DNA of 17,137 bases from Spirochaetales bacterium (GTDB lineage Bacteria > Spirochaetota > Spirochaetia > DSM-2461). Below the pieces are notes generated by a model, which saw only the letters and a list, made by a program, of their open reading frames with translations, had not been told where the DNA came from and made no database searches. Made by a program: the position numbers and the translations under genes. Positions 13,479-17,137 of the stretch are shown in pieces. Location of the stretch: positions 1 through 17,137 of the forward strand of contig PDRU01000097.1 in NCBI GenBank assembly GCA_002748225.1, written 5' to 3'. Positions within the stretch are counted from its first letter, which is position 1. Every line of letters begins with the position of its first letter.

Positions 13479-15959
13479 TTGACAGGAATTGTTATTGTAT
13501 CGCACAGTCGTCTATTAGCGGAGAAAATTGCGTATCTGGCATCCTCTATGGTGCCGGATGTTGAAGTTCCTATTGCTTTTGCAGGAGGGGTTCTTGGAGA
13601 GAATGACAAGCTGGGGACAGATCCTACTGATATTATGAGTGCTGTGGAGTCTGTTTTTGGACCTGATGGTGTAATTATTTTTGTGGATATGGGCAGTGCT
13701 GTTCTCAGTGCCGAGATGGCATTGGAGCTGATGGGGGCTAACGTAAGTGATTCTGCTGTTATTTCTTCTGCTCCGATTGTTGAAGGAGCCGTTACAGCTT
13801 CTGTTCAATCAGCATCAGGAGCTTCTCTGAATGAGATTGAACAGGAAGTACAGTTATCGTTAAACGGAAAACGGCAGCAACTTGGTTTTAATGTTTCGGA
13901 GGAACCGTCAGAAGAGAATGAACTTGATCTAAATGTGGTATCAAAGAAGCGTGTTTTCAGTATTGATATTGAAAATGGTCTGCATGCCCGTCCTGCCGCA
14001 AAGATGGTACGTGCTGTGGGTGCTTATCCCTGTGATGTCACCGTATCGAATCTTTCAAAGGTTAAGGGGCCGGTTTCTGCCCGGAGTTTGAATCAGCTTT
14101 CTACTTTAGAGGTTTCAAAGGGTAATGAAATTCTTGTAGTTGCCACCGGGGAGGGCGCAGCTGAGGTGCTGCAGGCAATTGCTAAACTTGTTCAGACGAA
14201 TTTTGGTGAAGCAACAAATCAGGAGCTTAAGCCCGTTCGTAAACTACCTTGTGGTACGGTAAGCCTGTCTGAAGGGATTGCTGTTGGGCGTGCATGGCTT
14301 ATCAATGCCGATTCCCTGGATGTTCCGGAGCGGTATATTACCGAAGAAGAAATTAAAAATGAGACACTCCGTTTTCAGACATCGCTAGAAGTGGTGAGGC
14401 AAAATATTCTTTCGCGAATTAATACCCTTTCTGGTGATTTCCAGAGCCCGGAATCTGAAATTTTTGAAGCACATCTTGTTCTCCTTGAGGATCCTGATCT
14501 TGTGGAAGAAACAATTCATAGAATTGTTACGTTAAAATTTTCGGCTGAATCTGCCTGGTCAGAGGCTGTTTCTCAAGTTGTTAAACGGTATGAAAATCTG
14601 GAAGATGCATATCTTCAAGTACGGGCCATTGACGTTTTAGATATAGGCGTTCAGGTTCTTACTGCATTGGGAGTTTCGATAAGTCATGAAATCCCTGATT
14701 TTGAGGAGCCCATTATTGTTGTTGCCCGGGAACTAACACCTTCCCAGACGGTAGGTCTTAAACTTGACAGCATATGCGGCATTATTACCGAAAAAGGCGG
14801 CCCCACATCTCATACAGCAATTCTTTCTCGGGCAAGGGGTATTCCTGCTGTGGGCGGTTATGTAGATATTTCATTGATTGCTACAGGTGATATGCTTGCA
14901 TTGGACGGGTTTTCCGGAACTGTATATCACAATCCTGATGAAGACACTGTAAATATATTGATGAAGAAAAAAGAAGAATGGCTGAATAAACAGAAATTGC
15001 TCAGGCTTGCAGCAGAACAACCGGCAGTTACGGCTGATGGAATTGCTGTGCCGGTTCTGGCTAATATTGCATCTTCGGCTGATGCAGTCATTGCAAACAA
15101 AAATGGTTCTGAAGGTATAGGTCTTTTGCGGACTGAAGGTCTGTTGCTCAATAGAGAAACTGTCCCGTCACTTGAGGAGCAAATGATATATTTTAAAAGG
15201 ATCTTCGCAGAAAGTTCAGGAACGGTGACGGTCCGAACTTTTGATGTTGGAGGAGACAAACGTATACCTTTTCTTAATCTGGACAAAGAGGACAATCCCT
15301 TTCTGGGGGTACGGGGAATCCGTTTATATGAAACAAATAGGGAACTTTTTGAAACACACCTTGAAGCAGTTCTGCGAGGCGCTGTCGGTTATGATGTAAA
15401 TATTATGTTTCCCATGGTTGCAAAACTTGAAGAATTTATTATGGCACAGCGAAGGGTTGAGGAAGTTCATTTGCGTCTTTTGAAAAGTAATGTTGAACAT
15501 AAGTGGCCGGTAGATCTGGGTGTTATGATTGAGACTCCAGCTTCTGTTCTGGTAGCTGATGATTTGGCGGGATTAGCGGCGTTTTTCAGTATTGGAACCA
15601 ATGATTTGACTCAATATGTTCTTGCGGCGGAGAGGGGCAGCCATCAGCTTGTAGGATTTCTTGATTCACTGGAACCCTCAGTTCTGCGGGCAGTAAAGAC
15701 AATAGCTGATATTGGCGCAGAGCATAATATTCCGGTAAGTGTATGCGGCGAACTGGGAGCCCAGATCGAAGCTGTGCCGCTTCTCATTGGTCTTGGAATT
15801 ACAAAAATCAGTGCGAACGGAACTTCCATTCCGGCTATCAAGGAGGTTATTCGACGGACGCATAAAAAACGCCTTCAGTCAATTTCGGCAGATATTATCA
15901 AATGTGCTAAAAGTGCGGGAGAGGTAAAGGAGCGCCTTCATGAACTTCTCAACGTTTAA
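13479..15959 (+). CDS. dhaM: Three-domain DHA phosphoryl donor: DhaM (EIIA-Man) + HPr + complete PTS Enzyme I
   Basis: 826 residues forming a complete phosphorelay in one chain. Residues 1-125 are the DhaM/EIIA-Man domain, with His9 in IVIVSHS. Residues about 158-245 are HPr: NGLHARPAAKMV has the phospho-His169, and Ser203 sits at the regulatory Ser46 position. Residues about 255-826 are Enzyme I with every landmark present: GGPTSHTAILSRARGIPAVGG (phospho-His445), EGIGLLRTE (Arg551), VRTFDVGGDK (Arg586), MIETP (Glu685), IGTNDLTQY (Asn708, Asp709) and VSVCGELG (Cys756, the catalytic acid). The well-known E. coli DhaM carries only a truncated Enzyme I and depends on the general one; this protein should accept phosphate from PEP directly. 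The start is a TTG at 13479, with AAAGGG 8 bases upstream and no in-frame ATG nearby. It is the last gene of the dha operon. It would rephosphorylate ADP on DhaL. Confidence 0.95.
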   Translation: MTGIVIVSHSRLLAEKIAYLASSMVPDVEVPIAFAGGVLGENDKLGTDPTDIMSAVESVFGPDGVIIFVDMGSAVLSAEMALELMGANVSDSAVISSAPIVEGAVTASVQSASGASLNEIEQEVQLSLNGKRQQLGFNVSEEPSEENELDLNVVSKKRVFSIDIENGLHARPAAKMVRAVGAYPCDVTVSNLSKVKGPVSARSLNQLSTLEVSKGNEILVVATGEGAAEVLQAIAKLVQTNFGEATNQELKPVRKLPCGTVSLSEGIAVGRAWLINADSLDVPERYITEEEIKNETLRFQTSLEVVRQNILSRINTLSGDFQSPESEIFEAHLVLLEDPDLVEETIHRIVTLKFSAESAWSEAVSQVVKRYENLEDAYLQVRAIDVLDIGVQVLTALGVSISHEIPDFEEPIIVVARELTPSQTVGLKLDSICGIITEKGGPTSHTAILSRARGIPAVGGYVDISLIATGDMLALDGFSGTVYHNPDEDTVNILMKKKEEWLNKQKLLRLAAEQPAVTADGIAVPVLANIASSADAVIANKNGSEGIGLLRTEGLLLNRETVPSLEEQMIYFKRIFAESSGTVTVRTFDVGGDKRIPFLNLDKEDNPFLGVRGIRLYETNRELFETHLEAVLRGAVGYDVNIMFPMVAKLEEFIMAQRRVEEVHLRLLKSNVEHKWPVDLGVMIETPASVLVADDLAGLAAFFSIGTNDLTQYVLAAERGSHQLVGFLDSLEPSVLRAVKTIADIGAEHNIPVSVCGELGAQIEAVPLLIGLGITKISANGTSIPAIKEVIRRTHKKRLQSISADIIKCAKSAGEVKERLHELLNV

Positions 15960-15965
15960 TTTTTT

Positions 15966-16011
15966 CGGCCTTCCCCGGTTTATTGGCCCTTACTCAAGGG
16001 CCGGGAAGCCG
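15966..16011. terminator. Convergent hairpin between the dha operon and the aldo/keto reductase gene
   Basis: GGCCCTT (15985-15991), ACTC loop, AAGGGCC (15996-16002), extended by CGGCCTTCCC (15966-15975) pairing with GGGAAGCCG (16003-16011) apart from one bulge and an unpaired 9-base left side. It starts 7 bases after the dhaM stop. No T run follows on either strand, and the right half lies within the last codons of the reductase gene, so intrinsic termination is plausible but not certain. Confidence 0.45.
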
Positions 16012-16832
16012 AAGTCGATATTATCCGGTTCCATAAACAACTTCTGCCCCTTGTTCCGGCTGCGCAGAACTTTCATGTCTTCATCGGTAAGGGAAAAGTT
16101 GAACACATCGAAGTTGGAGGCAATGCGCTGCGGATTGACAGACTTGGGCAGGGGAACTATTCCCCTCTGAATGAACCAGCGCAGAGCAATCTGTACGGGT
16201 GTTTTGCCGTGCTTCTCTGCCACTTTCTGTAGTCCTGAATCTTCCAGTACATCTTTAACTCTCCAGCTTTTCAGCGGAGCATAGGCTTCCAGAATAATGC
16301 CCTTTTCGGCGCACCAGGCCTGCAGGCGGTGGTTCTGGAGATGGATGTGGCACTCCACCTGATTAACCACCGGGGCAATTCCGGCGGTTTTCAACAGGGC
16401 GTCAATATGATGGATGTTATGATTGGACACGCCGAGTGAACGTACTTTTCCTGCATCCACGGCTTTTTCCATGGCGCTGTAAACGGCCGCGTTCCGGCTG
16501 CAGCTTCCGGGCCAGTGGAGCAGAAGCAGATCGATATAACCGCATCCAAGCCGCTGAAGGGACTGATCTATGGCTTTGTCAGCTTCTTCAGCGGTGGAAA
16601 CGCTGTTCCAGATTTTGGTTGTCAGAAAAAGATCTTCACGCGGAATGCCCGATTCCCTTACGGCTTTTCCCACTTCCTGTTCATTGTCATAAAAGGCTGC
16701 CGTATCTATGTGGCGGTAGCCGGTTTCCAGAGCGGCCAGAACGGCTTTCTCCGCTTCGTTTTCCATACTCTGCCAGGTTCCAAGACCTATGGCCGGTATA
16801 TTATATCCGTTGCTGAGTTTAATAGTTTTCAT
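15990..16832 (-). CDS. Aldo/keto reductase (AKR5-like, 2,5-diketogluconate/glyoxal reductase type)
   Basis: 280 residues, normal length for this TIM-barrel, NADPH-dependent family that reduces aldehydes and ketones in the cytoplasm. The catalytic tetrad is complete: Asp43 and Tyr48 in HIDTAAFYDNE, Lys73 in TTKIWN, His106 in LLLHWPG. Cofactor-site motifs GVSNHN (134-139), NQVECH (157-162) and IPLPKS-like VPLPKSVNPQRIASN (226-240) are present. The substrate cannot be read from the sequence. Relatives reduce methylglyoxal, glyoxal and sugar ketones, so a detoxifying role beside a triose-phosphate-producing pathway is possible but unproven. The gene is convergent with the dha operon, not in it. 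The ATG at 16832 has no ribosome binding site; an extended -10 ends 6 bases before it, suggesting a leaderless mRNA. Confidence 0.9.
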   Translation of the reverse strand: MKTIKLSNGYNIPAIGLGTWQSMENEAEKAVLAALETGYRHIDTAAFYDNEQEVGKAVRESGIPREDLFLTTKIWNSVSTAEEADKAIDQSLQRLGCGYIDLLLLHWPGSCSRNAAVYSAMEKAVDAGKVRSLGVSNHNIHHIDALLKTAGIAPVVNQVECHIHLQNHRLQAWCAEKGIILEAYAPLKSWRVKDVLEDSGLQKVAEKHGKTPVQIALRWFIQRGIVPLPKSVNPQRIASNFDVFNFSLTDEDMKVLRSRNKGQKLFMEPDNIDFGFPALE

Positions 16833-16838
16833 GAAGAT

Positions 16839-16844
16839 ATTGTA
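16839..16844 (-). promoter_or_regulatory. Extended -10 promoter element of the aldo/keto reductase
   Basis: On the minus strand TGT-TACAAT, a TG-extended -10, ends 6 bases before the ATG at 16832, in the 20-base gap after the upstream reading frame. No good -35 stands at the usual distance, which extended -10 promoters tolerate. Confidence 0.45.
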
Positions 16845-16852
16845 ACATAATT

Positions 16853-17137
16853 TTACTCAATGGCGAAAACTTTCTGCAGATCTTCCAGAATGGGATTGCC
16901 GGGTTCTTTTTTCATAAAGACATTTAAATGATCCATGGCCCGGATCCGAGCCGGAGAGCTGAATTAAGCGTTCAAGATGTTTTTCCATTGAAAGTTCTCC
17001 AGACGTAACAGAACCTGCCGGTGGGTTTCTTCGGCGTTCTGAATAAAACTGTTTTCTTCGTATTTCCCAATTACCGTGTCGCGTTCACTGCTGTTATTGA
17101 ATGTAATGCTGCGGAAGAAATTTTCATAGTCTTTTTT
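16853..17137 (-). pseudogene. C-terminal remnant of an unrecognised protein, interrupted by an in-frame stop
   Basis: Reading leftward from the window edge, one frame is open for 57 codons (KKDYENFFRS… to …LENFQWKNILNA), meets TAA at 16966-16964, and then stays open for 36 codons ending AMDHLNVFMKKEPGNPILEDLQKVFAIE before a second TAA at 16855-16853. Both parts have normal protein-like composition. Around the first stop another frame gives SMEKHLERLIQLSG, so two compensating frameshifts rather than a nonsense change could also explain it. I do not recognise the family. It lies 20 bases upstream of the aldo/keto reductase on the same strand. Confidence 0.4.

Overview
The window looks like chromosomal DNA from a spirochaete, probably a free-living or commensal member of the Spirochaetales. 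This is inferred from gene style: a giant secreted beta-repeat protein ending in a FlgD-like Ig domain, a HEAT-repeat lipoprotein, and moderate G+C. No rRNA or other taxonomic marker is present, so the assignment is tentative.

Left part (1-9.7 kb). The window opens inside the N-terminus of aroA (minus strand). Divergent from it is a very large secreted protein gene (267-6945) split into two overlapping reading frames by a +1 shift near 2540. It contains a recent 249-bp tandem duplication, an 11-C tract and an 8-G tract. Its 3' end overlaps a convergent trmH-type tRNA methyltransferase gene, whose longest reading frame also overlaps the start of a divergent HEAT-repeat lipoprotein gene. A tRNA-Asp(GTC) gene with its own promoter and terminator follows on the minus strand.

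Central part (9.7-16 kb). This is a compact dihydroxyacetone (DHA) utilisation locus. On the plus strand lie dhaK, dhaL and a third gene that fuses DhaM (EIIA-Man type), HPr and a complete Enzyme I into one 826-residue chain. PEP-to-DHA phosphoryl transfer could therefore run on three polypeptides (DhaK, DhaL, fusion) without the general PTS. Divergently, on the minus strand, lie a SorC-family regulator and two tiny membrane proteins (117 and 115 residues). These two share an ungapped set of motifs (GG, NH..G, WVD, VP, GG.LGG) and look like a two-subunit uptake system, probably for glycerol or DHA. The intergenic regions contain good sigma70-type promoters and several palindromes or direct repeats that are candidate operators, including a perfect 19-bp palindrome at the predicted start of the transporter transcript.

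Right end (16-17.1 kb). An aldo/keto reductase converges on the DHA operon. It is preceded by an unrecognised coding remnant interrupted by an in-frame stop, which runs off the window.

Three genes (the giant protein, the HEAT lipoprotein and the aldo/keto reductase) have a -10-like hexamer ending exactly 6 nt before the ATG and no usefully spaced ribosome binding site, suggesting leaderless transcripts. The strongest candidate for something under-described is the DHA locus: fused phosphorelay, paired micro-transporter and SorC regulator.
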